Part shown: in pieces, positions 40,148-48,679 of the stretch
Position numbering within the stretch: position 1 is the stretch's first letter
Layout: every line of letters begins with the position of its first letter
Assembly (NCBI RefSeq): GCF_002798405.1
Contig: NZ_PGGV01000029.1
Span: 186,001-250,000 of the forward strand
From: Glycomyces xiaoerkulensis
GTDB taxonomy: Bacteria; Actinomycetota; Actinomycetes; Mycobacteriales; Micromonosporaceae
Reading direction: 5' to 3'
Length of the DNA stretch: 64,000 bases
Position numbers and translations under genes: made by a program
The notes under the pieces: generated by a model
What the model was told of the DNA's origin: nothing
What the model saw: only the letters and a program-made list of their open reading frames with translations
Database searches by the model: none

Positions 40148-40720
40148 GGACACCGACGGCGCCCTCGGATGCCGCTTGTACGGCGAGACGAACCGGTCCC
40201 CGGCGATCCAGAACCGCCACGGCACCTCCGCGGCCTTCGAGACCCCCGTCCGCGGACCGGCCTCCACCGCGAATCCCCGCTCGCCGGGCTCGACCTCGCC
40301 GACCATATCGGCGCCGTCGTCGCCGCGGTCCCAGCCCAGCGCCCGGGCCAGCCGCGCCGGGCCGCGCGCCAGATCCCGGGCCGGCGCGCGATCGCCGCGC
40401 CGCAACCGCGCGCGTTCGACCCCGTCGACGACCTCGCCGGCCCGCAGCAGCACCGCCGCACCCGCTCCCTCCGGACGACAGGTCAGGTTGGCGCAGTAGT
40501 GCAACCCGTAGGTGAAGTAGACGTACAGATGCCCGGCCGGGCCGAACATCACCGCCGTGCGCGCGGTGCGCCCTCGGAAGGAATGGGAGGCCGGATCATC
40601 CTCGCGGTAGGCCTCGACCTCGGTCAGCCGCACCGTCACCCCGTTCGCGGCCACCAGGCAGCCGAGCAGCTCCGGCGCCACCAGCACCGGGTCGCGCTCG
40701 AAGAAGGCCCGGTCGATCAC
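38888..40720 (-). CDS. 3-methyladenine DNA glycosylase (Mpg/AAG family), stop codon lost
   Basis: Removes alkylated purines from DNA. The GTG at 40720 overlaps the DUF3515 stop. The real domain is the first 185 codons (about 40167-40720): IDRAFFERDPVLVAPELLG, TEVEAYREDDPASHSF (catalytic Glu), YVYFTYGLHYCANL and WRFWIAGDRFVSPYK, where the family normally ends. Here no stop follows and the frame stays open for about 425 more codons, to 38888, most of it antisense to the GH26 gene. The tail looks like antisense translation (Val/Gly/Arg-rich), because that gene avoids TTA, CTA and TCA codons. The glycosylase call is sure; how the protein ends in the cell is not. Confidence 0.8.
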   Translation of the reverse strand: MIDRAFFERDPVLVAPELLGCLVAANGVTVRLTEVEAYREDDPASHSFRGRTARTAVMFGPAGHLYVYFTYGLHYCANLTCRPEGAGAAVLLRAGEVVDGVERARLRRGDRAPARDLARGPARLARALGWDRGDDGADMVGEVEPGERGFAVEAGPRTGVSKAAEVPWRFWIAGDRFVSPYKRHPRAPSVSLFELDVEARRGHQVAERPQCARIVVDFGVAALGVRRGEVDDRLQPRVVGELLVGAVEDRLLVVRVVVPGEHAPFGEHDRLVGEIDPGPVVEAGPAGLGLGLVDDLGEVGVAVVGEGVAVSRQADPVDHVVAGVEPVVPGRLDPLEVAHVVHDGDQVVHPALPEELDHVAEHRRVIGGLHARAGPVDDVVLGLVVDGEEERLVEIGLDVVGQAFQVLVHLGVSGGDLPPGRHARLPVDEQGAGLLRIGRERYLFFGGEEAPVGALVGVVDVLPSLGGPLEFEECLLLGPVGVGPGGGADEGAAGGDEVPAGPAGVEGGLGLARLGGRPVRSDRVGRGGARGGRRARGRGRGGDGAQYRAALGVPDSLEFEIGLGFVGGDGEGVASGGVEGAGDVEGGFAGVGADEGGVPDAPVGRRRVGG

Positions 40721-41256
40721 GAGCACCCGGTCGGCGCGTCCTCGGCCGCCGGCACCTTCTGCTCCAGCACCACCGACAGCTCGTTGAGGAGGTCGGCGGC
40801 CTGGTGGTCTCCCGGCACCGCCACGCCCACCGGCACCCGGCGGTCCACCGTGACCCATTCGGAACCGCCGCCGTCCTCCTCCGAGAACCAGCAGACGCCG
40901 TTGAGCCGGAACACCGCCGCGGTGTCCTCGACCTCGACCGGCTCGGCGCCGCAGGTCGCCACCACCGCCGGATCGCCGTAGGCGAGCACGAACTCCGAGG
41001 CGTGCCGACCGCCCTCGACCGGACGCGACGGCAGGTCCGCGAGCTCGGCCGGGGCGGTGGCCGTCACCGCCAGGCACACCACCGCCTGCTCGTCGGTCAG
41101 CTCCGGCACCGCCACTGTCACCGGCGAGAGATCCTGCTCGAAACGCGAATCATCGGCCGCCGGCGCGAACACGTTGAACGCGACGATCCCCGCCGCGACC
41201 GCCACCGGCACCGCCACCGCCGTCGCGACCACGGCCGGAAGCCTCGACTTGCGCAC
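40717..41256 (-). CDS. DUF3515 membrane-anchored protein
   Basis: 179 residues from GTG 41256 with GAGGAG just upstream; a GTG at 41286 would overlap the Lrp-like gene. It has one N-terminal helix (VVATAVAVPVAVAAGIVAF) and a small extracytoplasmic domain with conserved Cys and Trp (CGAEPVEVE, LNGVCWFSEEDGG). DUF3515 is widespread in actinobacteria, usually next to thiL; the function is unknown. The glycosylase start overlaps its stop. Confidence 0.85.
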   Translation of the reverse strand: MRKSRLPAVVATAVAVPVAVAAGIVAFNVFAPAADDSRFEQDLSPVTVAVPELTDEQAVVCLAVTATAPAELADLPSRPVEGGRHASEFVLAYGDPAVVATCGAEPVEVEDTAAVFRLNGVCWFSEEDGGGSEWVTVDRRVPVGVAVPGDHQAADLLNELSVVLEQKVPAAEDAPTGCS

Positions 41257-41264
41257 GGCGCTCC

Positions 41265-41498
41265 TCAAAGTTGCAGGATCGAACACGTGAGAGTGCGGGT
41301 AATGCCCGCCACCCGCTGGACTCTACTCACCACGAACTCCCCGAGATCGTCCACGGTGTCGGCCTCGGTGAGCACCACCACGTCGTAAGGCCCGGTGACC
41401 GCATCCACCCGGACCACACCCTCGATCTCGGAGACCGACCCGGACACCTCCTGCGCCGTACCGACTTCAGTCTGGACCAGAATGTACGCCTGCACCAT
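41265..41498 (-). CDS. Stand-alone Lrp/AsnC ligand-binding domain protein
   Basis: 77 residues from ATG 41498, with GGGAG 8 bases before. It is only the alpha-beta RAM domain of Lrp/AsnC (AYILVQTEVGTAQEV, VDAVTGPYDVVVLTEAD); the DNA-binding half is absent. Such minimal proteins form octameric rings and may bind amino acids or partner with full-length Lrp. It leads the small minus operon with DUF3515 and the glycosylase, and is divergent from thiL. Confidence 0.88.
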   Translation of the reverse strand: MVQAYILVQTEVGTAQEVSGSVSEIEGVVRVDAVTGPYDVVVLTEADTVDDLGEFVVSRVQRVAGITRTLTCSILQL

Positions 41499-41645
41499 CG
41501 ACAGGACTCCCTCGCTCACGGGCACTCAGGGGGTGCGGAGGCCGAAACGCGACACCGGGCGGGCCTGACCGGCTCTCGGTCACCGTTGAGCGAAGATTAC
41601 GCAGTGAGTATCGAAGCGTCAACTGTTCGGGGGACGGGACCAACC

Positions 41646-42593
41646 GTGAGCGAAACCGTGGCCGAAGTCGGCGAATTCAACCTCATCGCACGCTTCAGCA
41701 GACACTTCACCACCACCGACGCCGTCGAACTCGGCCCGGGCGACGACGCGGCCGTCGTCGCCGCGCCCGACGGCCGGATCGTCGCGTGCACCGACATGCT
41801 CGTCGAAGGCAACCACTTCCGGCGCGACTGGTCCTCGGCCGCCGACGTCGGCCACAAGGCCGCCGCCGTCAACCTGGCCGACCTCGCCTCCATGGGCGCC
41901 CGCCCCACCGCCCTGCTCGCCGCCGTCTCAGCCCCGCAGGACACCCCCGCCGAATGGCTCGAAGGACTCGCCTCCGGCCTGGCCGCCGAGGCCGCGGCAG
42001 CAGGCGCGGCCGTCATCGGCGGCGACACCACGCGCGGCGATCAGCTCACCGTCGCCGTCACCGCCCTCGGCGACCTCGAGGGACGCGCACCCGTCACCAG
42101 GGCCGGAGCGCGCCCCGGCGACCAGCTCGCGCTGGCGGGCAAGGTCGGCTGGTCCGCCGCCGGGCTCAACGTCCTCACCCGCGGCTTCCGCTCGCCCGGG
42201 GCGCTGGTGGGTGCCTACCGGCGCCCGCAGCCGCCGTACTCGGCCGGACCCGACGCGGCTCTGATGGGCGTGCACGCCATGATCGACGTCTCCGACGGGC
42301 TCCTGGCCGACCTCGGACACCTCGCCGCCGCCTCTGGGGTGACGATCGAGGTCGACTCGGGCGCCCTCGACGTGTCCGAACCGATGGCCAACGCCGCCGA
42401 GGCGCTCGGGACCGACGCCCGCAAATGGCTCCTCACCGGAGGCGAAGATCACGCCCTGGCCGCCGCGTTTCCGGCCGGTGCGATCCTGCCCGAAGGCTGG
42501 CGGCGCATCGGCGAGGTCGGCGAGGGCGCCGGAGTCACCGTCGACGGCGCGCCCTGGCGCGGCCCGGCCGGCTGGGATCACTTCCGTGAATGA
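41646..42593 (+). CDS. thiL: Thiamine-monophosphate kinase
   Basis: 315 residues from GTG 41646 (SD-like GGGGGACGGGA upstream); GTG 41604 gives 14 more. It phosphorylates thiamine monophosphate to thiamine diphosphate. PurM-like fold: VGEFNLIARF, LGPGDDAAVVAAP (Mg-ATP Asp pair), CTDMLVEGNHFRRDW, INVA-like VNLADLASMGARP, GGDTTRGDQL and MIDVSDGLLADLGHLA. Convergent with rpmB across a shared hairpin. Confidence 0.94.
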   Translation: MSETVAEVGEFNLIARFSRHFTTTDAVELGPGDDAAVVAAPDGRIVACTDMLVEGNHFRRDWSSAADVGHKAAAVNLADLASMGARPTALLAAVSAPQDTPAEWLEGLASGLAAEAAAAGAAVIGGDTTRGDQLTVAVTALGDLEGRAPVTRAGARPGDQLALAGKVGWSAAGLNVLTRGFRSPGALVGAYRRPQPPYSAGPDAALMGVHAMIDVSDGLLADLGHLAAASGVTIEVDSGALDVSEPMANAAEALGTDARKWLLTGGEDHALAAAFPAGAILPEGWRRIGEVGEGAGVTVDGAPWRGPAGWDHFRE

Positions 42594-42611
42594 GGCCCCG
42601 GGGCACGACGA

Positions 42612-42640
42612 ACGCCGCCGGGGCTCGGCCCCGGCGGCGT
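42612..42640. terminator. Bidirectional terminator between thiL and rpmB
   Basis: Perfect 13-bp stem ACGCCGCCGGGGC / GCCCCGGCGGCGT with a 3-base loop, lying between the two convergent stops. Confidence 0.8.
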
Positions 42641-42668
42641 GGAAGCTTCTGCGTCCCGGCCTACGCGC

Positions 42669-42860
42669 TCAGCGCGCGACCTTGCTGGCCTTGATGCACG
42701 AGGTGCAGACCTTGGCGCGGCGCTTGTTGTCACCGGAGCCAGTCGCGATGCGAATGGTCTGCAGGTTCGGGTTCCAACGGCGACGGGTCTTCTTGTGGGA
42801 CCACGGGACGTTGTTGCCGAAGCCCGGGTGCTTGCCGCAGACTTCACACACGCTCGACAT
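42669..42860 (-). CDS. rpmB: 50S ribosomal protein L28 (zinc-binding type)
   Basis: 63 residues from ATG 42860 with AGGAG upstream; the open frame continues upstream without meaning. It starts MSSVCEVCGKHPGFGNNVPW and ends CTSCIKASKVAR: the two CxxC pairs of the C+ zinc ribbon. Monocistronic, convergent with thiL. Confidence 0.96.
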   Translation of the reverse strand: MSSVCEVCGKHPGFGNNVPWSHKKTRRRWNPNLQTIRIATGSGDNKRRAKVCTSCIKASKVAR

Positions 42861-43164
42861 ATTCCAAACTCCTGCGTTGACGGTAAATCGCCCGCCGCTG
42901 CGACGGGCTGGACACTGGGCTTCGCCAAGCGCCCGATTCTGAAGCACGGCCCACCGCGCGGCAGGCAACCCGGCAATTCTAACGGACCTGAGCAGCGCCG
43001 ACGCACCCAGGTCGAGCGGCCCGTGTCACACCCGCTCCGAAGCCGTGTGCAGCGGCGGCTGCCGCAGGCCGCCGCCTGCGCTGACTCTAGGATTGGTGCA
43101 GATCCCGTACGCTACCCACATACAGTGATCACCCGATGCCCGTCTTCCCTTTGGTGAGCCGATC
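42861..43164. promoter_or_regulatory. Divergent intergenic region rpmB / membrane protein
   Basis: 304 bases without a gene. On the minus strand TAGAAT (42976-42981 read in reverse) could be the rpmB -10. On the plus strand, the last 60 bases (TACGCTACCCACATACAGTG) are less G+C-rich and may hold the promoter of the 43165 gene. A hairpin-capable GCGGCGGC/GCCGCCGC stretch occurs near 43051-43077. Nothing else recognised. Confidence 0.3.
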
Positions 43165-44253
43165 ATGAGCAACCCCCAGCAGCCGCCTGCCGACGGCTGG
43201 CAGCCGCCCCCTCCCCCCGAGGAGGGGCAGCCGGTCTACCGGCCGAACGAGCAGCCTCCCACCGAGGAGTCGCCGCCGTGGTCGCCCGAGAGCCGGCAGG
43301 CGGCCTCCTCCTCACCACCCGACCAGGAGCCCCCGGTCGAGGACGACGGCACGATCAAGTACACCAGCGCGCCGCCGAGCCAGCCGCAAGGCCGGCCGCA
43401 GGCGCCCTTCGGGCCGCCGCCCGGCGTCCCGGTCTCCCCGTTCGACTCGCCCGCCCCGCCCCCGGGCATGCCGCCCGGCGGCCCGGCCCCCGGCATGCCG
43501 CCGGTCTCCTCCGCCCCCGCCTCCGGGATGCCCGTCTCGCCCGGCCAACAGGGACAGCAGGGACAGTTCGGCCCCCAAGGCGGCCAACTGGTGCCGCTGT
43601 CCGGCCCGCCGGGCGGCCAACCGTGGGGCGGCGCCCAGCCCGGCCGGATCCGGCGCAAGAGGAAGGGCAGCAAGACCCCGCTGTGGATCCTCCTGGCGGG
43701 CATCGTGGTCATCGCCGGCGCGCTCGGCGTCGGCGGCTTCATCCTGTTCAACCCCGCCGACCCAGGAGGATCCGACGAACCCACCGGCACCATCGAGTCG
43801 CCCGAAGCCGCCGAGCCTGTGGTCAAGCGGGACGGGGCCTCGGGCCTGAGCTTTCTGGCCGATGGGTCGTGGACCGAGTCCTCCGACGCCCCACCGGTGT
43901 TCACCGAGTCCACCGGCAGCGCCGCCGAAGACGGCTCGGCCGCGTTCGTCGGCACCCTCGATGCCGAGGCGCTCGAGATCGACGAGGACATGTCATTGGG
44001 CGACATCGGCGCTGCCCTGGACACGCAGGTGGCCACATTCCTCGAAGCGGAGATCGAGGGCGATGTCACCGCGACCGCCTATCGGGTCGACGGCCGCACG
44101 GCCGAGTTCCGCACCTTCACCATCGCCGACTGGACCGTCCTGACGGCCGTGGTCGCGACCGATGAGGGGCACGCCGCCTTCACCGGCTTCGCCACCGCCG
44201 ACCAGACCGAGGCGCTGGAGGCCGCCCGCCACTCCCTCGGCTTCGGTGAGTGA
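43165..44253 (+). CDS. Proline-rich single-pass membrane protein with extracytoplasmic domain
   Basis: 362 residues, family not recognised. Residues 1-160 are a cytoplasmic Pro/Gly/Gln-rich region (PPPPEEGQPVY, PPGMPPGGPAPGMPP, QQGQQGQFGPQGG). A basic KRKGSK precedes one membrane helix (about 171-194, LWILLAGIVVIAGALGVGGF). The outer domain (205-362) starts with an Asp/Pro-rich linker; DGASGLSFLADGSWTESSD and AYRVDGRTAEFRTFTIADW may be a small mixed alpha/beta fold. This layout is common in actinomycete envelope proteins. No operon partner. Confidence 0.75.
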   Translation: MSNPQQPPADGWQPPPPPEEGQPVYRPNEQPPTEESPPWSPESRQAASSSPPDQEPPVEDDGTIKYTSAPPSQPQGRPQAPFGPPPGVPVSPFDSPAPPPGMPPGGPAPGMPPVSSAPASGMPVSPGQQGQQGQFGPQGGQLVPLSGPPGGQPWGGAQPGRIRRKRKGSKTPLWILLAGIVVIAGALGVGGFILFNPADPGGSDEPTGTIESPEAAEPVVKRDGASGLSFLADGSWTESSDAPPVFTESTGSAAEDGSAAFVGTLDAEALEIDEDMSLGDIGAALDTQVATFLEAEIEGDVTATAYRVDGRTAEFRTFTIADWTVLTAVVATDEGHAAFTGFATADQTEALEAARHSLGFGE

Positions 44254-44308
44254 GGCGCCGGGACTGAGGCCGTGCCCCGGCATCGGCGGGCGCGTATCCT
44301 GAGGTGCC

Positions 44309-45892
44309 GTGGCTGACGACATCCCTGAACCGGGCCCGCAGGCCCTCGACGCCGCCGCCGTCCGCGAATGGGCCGCGCGCGCGATCGACACGCTGACCCG
44401 ACACCGGCGCGGCGTCGACGAGCTCAACGTGTTCCCCGTGGCCGACTCCGACACCGCCACCAACATGCTCGCCACCCTCCAGGCGGCCTTCCAAGGGGCG
44501 AGCCCGGATCTGCCGCTGCCGGCGCTGCTGGACGAAGCCGCCGGAAGGGCGCTGCTGGCGGCGCGCGGTAATTCGGGGGTCATCCTCGCTCAGATGCTGC
44601 GCGGCCTGGCCGACGCCTGGACGGCCGAGGCCGTCGACGCCCGCGGCTTCGCCGCCGGATTCCGCGCCGCCACCGACGCCGCCACCGCCGCGGTCGCCGT
44701 GCCCACGGCGGGCACGATCCTCACCGTCGCCGAGGCCGCCGCCTCCGCTTCCGCCAAGGCCGCCCCGTTCGGACTGGTCTCGGCCGTGCGCGCGGCCGCG
44801 GAGACCGCCGCCGACGCCGTCGCCGCCACGCCGGGGCAACTGCCGGCGCTGGCCCGGGCCGGTGTGGTCGACGCCGGCGGCCTGGCCCTGGCCCTGATGC
44901 TGGAGGCCCTGGTCGAGACCCTCACCGGCAGCTCCTCGACCGGGGCGCTCGACCTGCTCGAGAGCCACCGCACCCGCACCAGCGCGCCGCTGGAGGAGGT
45001 GCCGCGCGAGACCGGCTCGGAGGCGTTCGACTACGAGGTGCAGTACCTGCTGGAATCCTCGGCCGGGGGCGCCACTGACCTGCGGCATAGGCTGACCGAG
45101 CTGGGCGATTCGGTGGTCATCATCGGTTCGCGGGCGGCCAAGGACGTCACCACCTTCAACGTCCACGTCCACGTCAACGACATCGGCGCGGCCATCGAGG
45201 CCGGACTCGAGTGCGGCCGGGTCCACCGGATCTCGGTGACCCGCTTCGACGACGCCTACTCCCGCCCCTACGGCCCCGACCTGGACCGCGCGGTCGTGGC
45301 CGTCACCTCCCTGACCGAGCTGCGGACCCTGCTGGAGAACGAGGGCTGCCGGGTGGCCGGCTCCGGTGGCGTCGACGACGTCCTGTCGGCGATCCGCGCC
45401 GGCGGCGGCCCCAACGCGATCGTCCTGGTCGACGCCGCCGGCGCGATCGACGCGGTCCGCGAGGCCGCGCACGCCGCCCGCGGCGACGGCTACCGGGTCG
45501 CCACGATCCCCACCCGTTCGATCATGCAGAGCCTGGCCGCGTTCGCCGTCCACGACGCCGACCGGCCCTTCGACGACGACGTCATCTCGATGGCCGAGGC
45601 CGCCGCCTCCTGCCGCACCGGCGAGGTCCGGTTCTCCGGCGGCGAGGCTCTCGGCCTGGTAGACGGCGATGTCGTCCACACCGGATCCGACCCGGCCGTG
45701 GCCGCGCTGGATCTGGTCGACCGGCTCTGTTCGGCTGGGGCAGAACTCGTCACGCTGCTGCCCGGGGCCGCGTCGGACCCCGAGACTGTCACAGCCCTCG
45801 GCGATCATGTCGGCAAGGCGTGGCCGCTGGTGGAACTCCAGCAGTTGCCCGCCGGCCAAGAGGAACCGCTGCTGCTGATTGGAGCGGAATGA
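44309..45892 (+). CDS. DAK2/DegV-like kinase (FakA/YloV family)
   Basis: 527 residues. The N-terminal DhaL/Dak2 domain binds ATP and metals: ELNVFPVADSDTATNMLATL (Asp cluster) and AARGNSGVILAQML. The C-terminal half (from about 235) is the FakA-type part (EVQYLLES, HVHVNDIGAAIEAGL). In Firmicutes the related FakA phosphorylates fatty acids bound to FakB; the same chemistry here is likely but the partner is not in the window. GTG start at 44309. The recG start overlaps its stop (ATGA); this DAK-recG-rsmD-coaD order is conserved in actinobacteria. Confidence 0.88.
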   Translation: MADDIPEPGPQALDAAAVREWAARAIDTLTRHRRGVDELNVFPVADSDTATNMLATLQAAFQGASPDLPLPALLDEAAGRALLAARGNSGVILAQMLRGLADAWTAEAVDARGFAAGFRAATDAATAAVAVPTAGTILTVAEAAASASAKAAPFGLVSAVRAAAETAADAVAATPGQLPALARAGVVDAGGLALALMLEALVETLTGSSSTGALDLLESHRTRTSAPLEEVPRETGSEAFDYEVQYLLESSAGGATDLRHRLTELGDSVVIIGSRAAKDVTTFNVHVHVNDIGAAIEAGLECGRVHRISVTRFDDAYSRPYGPDLDRAVVAVTSLTELRTLLENEGCRVAGSGGVDDVLSAIRAGGGPNAIVLVDAAGAIDAVREAAHAARGDGYRVATIPTRSIMQSLAAFAVHDADRPFDDDVISMAEAAASCRTGEVRFSGGEALGLVDGDVVHTGSDPAVAALDLVDRLCSAGAELVTLLPGAASDPETVTALGDHVGKAWPLVELQQLPAGQEEPLLLIGAE

Positions 45893-48093
45893 CCGTCGAG
45901 TTGGGGACCCGGCTGCGGGAGGTCGTCGGCGCCGGGACCGCCGCCGCGCTCGACCGGGGACTGGGACTCCGGACCGCCGCCGACCTGCTGGGGCACTACC
46001 CGTTTCGCTACGCCCAGCGGGGCGAGCCGGCCGATCTGGGCGCCCTCCGGATCGGAGAGGAGGTCACCGTCTTCGCCCAGGTGCGGGCCGCCAACACCCG
46101 GGAGCTGCCGCGCAAGCCCGCCAAGCGCGGCAAGGACGGCAAGAGCGGCAAGCGGCCGCCCCGCCGGATGCTGACCGAGATCGTGGTGGCCGACGAGGCC
46201 GGACGCACGCTGACGCTGACCTATTTCAATCAGCCGTGGCGGGACAAGAAGCTCACCCCCGGCACGTGGGGGCTGTTCGCGGGGAAGGTCGCCCAGTTCC
46301 GCGGCCGGCTGCAGTTGAACTCGCCGCAGTACCAGCTCCTCGAAGGGGAGGGCGCCGACGGGGCCGAGGCCGTCGAGGAGTTCGCCGGCGCGCTGATCCC
46401 GGTCTACCCGGCCACCGCCGACCTGCCGACCTGGAAGATCGCCAAGTGCGTGCGCATCGCGCTCGACACGGTCGCCGACCCGCCCGATCCGCTGCCGGCC
46501 GCCGTGCGGTCCCGGCGGCACCTGATGGACTACGCCACCGCGCTGCGCCAGATCCACCGCCCCGACTCCTTCGAGTCGCTCGGCGCGGCCAAGCAGCGCC
46601 TCAAGTGGCAGGAGGCGCTGGTCATGCAGGCGGTGCTGGTGGGCCGCAAGGCCGAGGCCGCGCTCGAGGCGGCCACGCCTTACGGGCCGGGCGGGCCGAT
46701 CCTCGAGCGCTTCGACGCGTCGCTGCCGTTCAAGCTGACCGCCGGGCAGCGGGAGGTCGGGGAGGAGATCGCCGCCGAACTGTCCCGGCCGCACCCGATG
46801 CACCGGATCCTCCAGGGCGACGTCGGTTCGGGCAAGACCCTGGTCGCGCTGCGGGCCATGCTGCAGGTGGTCGCCCACGGCGGACAGTGCGCGCTGCTCG
46901 CGCCCACCGAGGTCCTCGCCGCCCAGCACCACCGGTCGATCGCGGAGATGCTCGGCGAGCTGGCCCGCGGCGGGGAGCTCGGATCCCCGGACGAGGCCAC
47001 CCGCGTCGTGCTGCTGACCGGTTCGGCCACCGCCGCCCAGCGCCGGGACATTCTGGATGACGTGCGGTCGGGTGCGGCCGGGATCGTGGTCGGCACCCAC
47101 GCCCTCCTCTACGACGGCGTGGACTTCGCCGATCTCGGCCTGGTCGTGGTCGACGAGCAGCACCGGTTCGGGGTCGAGCAGCGCGATGCCTTGCGCTCCA
47201 AGGCCGAGCGACCGCCGCACACCCTGGTCATGACCGCCACTCCGATCCCGCGGACGGTGGCGATGACCGTCTACGGCGACCTGGAGACCAGCCGTCTGAC
47301 CGAGCTGCCGGCCGGCCGCGGCTCCATCGACACCCACGTCGTGCCCTACCGCGACCGCCGGTGGATGGACCGCGCCTGGGCCCGGGTCCGCGAGGAGGTC
47401 GCAGCCGGGCGCCAGGCCTATGTGGTCTGCCCCAGGGTCGGCGGGGACGAGGCCGACGACCAGGCCGGCGACGAGGAGCCCCGCCCGCCGCTGGCAGTCA
47501 CGGACGTGTTCGACGAGCTGCGCGCCGGTCCGCTCCGCGGACTGCGCCTGGGGCTGCTGCACGGTCGGCTCGAGCCCGACCGGAAGGACCGGGTCATGCG
47601 CGCCTACGCCGCCGGTGATCTCGATGTGCTGGTCGCGACCACCGTGATCGAGGTCGGCGTGGACGTCCCGTCCGCCACGGCGATGGTGATCCTCGACGCC
47701 GAGCGCTTCGGCATCTCGCAGCTCCACCAGTTGCGCGGCCGCATCGGCCGCGGGCGCCACCCGGGACTGTGCCTGCTGGTCAGCGAGGCCGCCGAAGGCA
47801 GCACCTCCAGGGACCGGCTCGACGCGGTCGCCTCCACCACCAACGGGTTCGCCCTGGCCGAGCTCGATCTGGAGCAGCGGCGCGAGGGCGATGTGCTGGG
47901 CGCGAGCCAGTCCGGTAGGAAGTCGCACGTCAAGCTGCTGTCGCTGCTGCGCGACGCCGACATCATCTACGCCGCACGGCGCGAGGCGACCGAACTCGTC
48001 GAGTCCGACCGGGGGCTGGATTCAGAGCCGCGTTTCGCCGCCCTGGTCGGCGATCTCGCCGCCGACCGGGGCGACTACCTGGAGAAGGGCTGA
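45889..48093 (+). CDS. recG: ATP-dependent DNA helicase RecG
   Basis: 734 residues from ATG 45889 overlapping the kinase stop; the longer open frame is a shadow. It remodels stalled forks and Holliday junctions. An N-terminal wedge/OB domain comes first; helicase motifs: Walker A GDVGSGKTLVAL, DEQH in VVVDEQHRFG, MTATPIPRT, and motif VI QLRGRIGRGRHPG. An insertion KRGKDGKSGKRPPRR in the wedge domain and an acidic loop ADDQAGDEEPRP are lineage-specific. Confidence 0.96.
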   Translation: MTVELGTRLREVVGAGTAAALDRGLGLRTAADLLGHYPFRYAQRGEPADLGALRIGEEVTVFAQVRAANTRELPRKPAKRGKDGKSGKRPPRRMLTEIVVADEAGRTLTLTYFNQPWRDKKLTPGTWGLFAGKVAQFRGRLQLNSPQYQLLEGEGADGAEAVEEFAGALIPVYPATADLPTWKIAKCVRIALDTVADPPDPLPAAVRSRRHLMDYATALRQIHRPDSFESLGAAKQRLKWQEALVMQAVLVGRKAEAALEAATPYGPGGPILERFDASLPFKLTAGQREVGEEIAAELSRPHPMHRILQGDVGSGKTLVALRAMLQVVAHGGQCALLAPTEVLAAQHHRSIAEMLGELARGGELGSPDEATRVVLLTGSATAAQRRDILDDVRSGAAGIVVGTHALLYDGVDFADLGLVVVDEQHRFGVEQRDALRSKAERPPHTLVMTATPIPRTVAMTVYGDLETSRLTELPAGRGSIDTHVVPYRDRRWMDRAWARVREEVAAGRQAYVVCPRVGGDEADDQAGDEEPRPPLAVTDVFDELRAGPLRGLRLGLLHGRLEPDRKDRVMRAYAAGDLDVLVATTVIEVGVDVPSATAMVILDAERFGISQLHQLRGRIGRGRHPGLCLLVSEAAEGSTSRDRLDAVASTTNGFALAELDLEQRREGDVLGASQSGRKSHVKLLSLLRDADIIYAARREATELVESDRGLDSEPRFAALVGDLAADRGDYLEKG

Positions 48094-48121
48094 CCGGGCG
48101 CCGCTGCACTAGACTGGCCGG

Positions 48122-48679
48122 GTGACCAGGATCATCGCCGGCGCCCTCAAGGGCCGCCGCCTCGCCACGCCGCACGGGGACCGCACCAGACCCACCTCGG
48201 ACCGCGTCCGGGAGGCGCTGTTCAACGCCCTCGCCCCGGGCGGCGATCTCGAAGGACTCCGATTCGCCGACCTCTACGCCGGTTCCGGCGCGGTCGGACT
48301 GGAGGCGCTCTCGCGCGGCGCCGCCGACGCCCTGCTCGTCGAGTCCCGCTCTCAGACCGCGAAGGTCTTGCGGCGCAACATCGACCAGTTGGGCGCGACC
48401 GGGGCCCGGGTGATCTGCGCCCCGGTCGAGAAGGTCCTCGCCTCGGCGCCCGCCGAGCCCTACGACATCGTCTTCGCCGACCCGCCGTACGAGGTCGCCG
48501 ACGAGGCGGTATCGACGATGCTGAAGGCCCTGGTGGCGCACGACTGGTTGGCGCCCGGCGCCGACGTGGTCGTCGAGCGCTCCGGCAAGGGCGCGACCGT
48601 CCCGTGGCCGGCCGGGATCGCATCGGACCGCGTCCGGCGCTACGGCACCACCGCCCTTTGCTACGGTTCCCGGCTGTGA
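48122..48679 (+). CDS. rsmD: 16S rRNA (guanine-966-N2)-methyltransferase
   Basis: 185 residues, GTG start. It opens TRIIAGALKGRRLATP and TRPTSDRVREALFN; SAM motif ADLYAGSGAVGLEALSRGA; catalytic DPPY in VFADPPYEV. It methylates G966 of 16S rRNA. Its stop overlaps the coaD start (GTGA). Confidence 0.94.
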   Translation: MTRIIAGALKGRRLATPHGDRTRPTSDRVREALFNALAPGGDLEGLRFADLYAGSGAVGLEALSRGAADALLVESRSQTAKVLRRNIDQLGATGARVICAPVEKVLASAPAEPYDIVFADPPYEVADEAVSTMLKALVAHDWLAPGADVVVERSGKGATVPWPAGIASDRVRRYGTTALCYGSRL

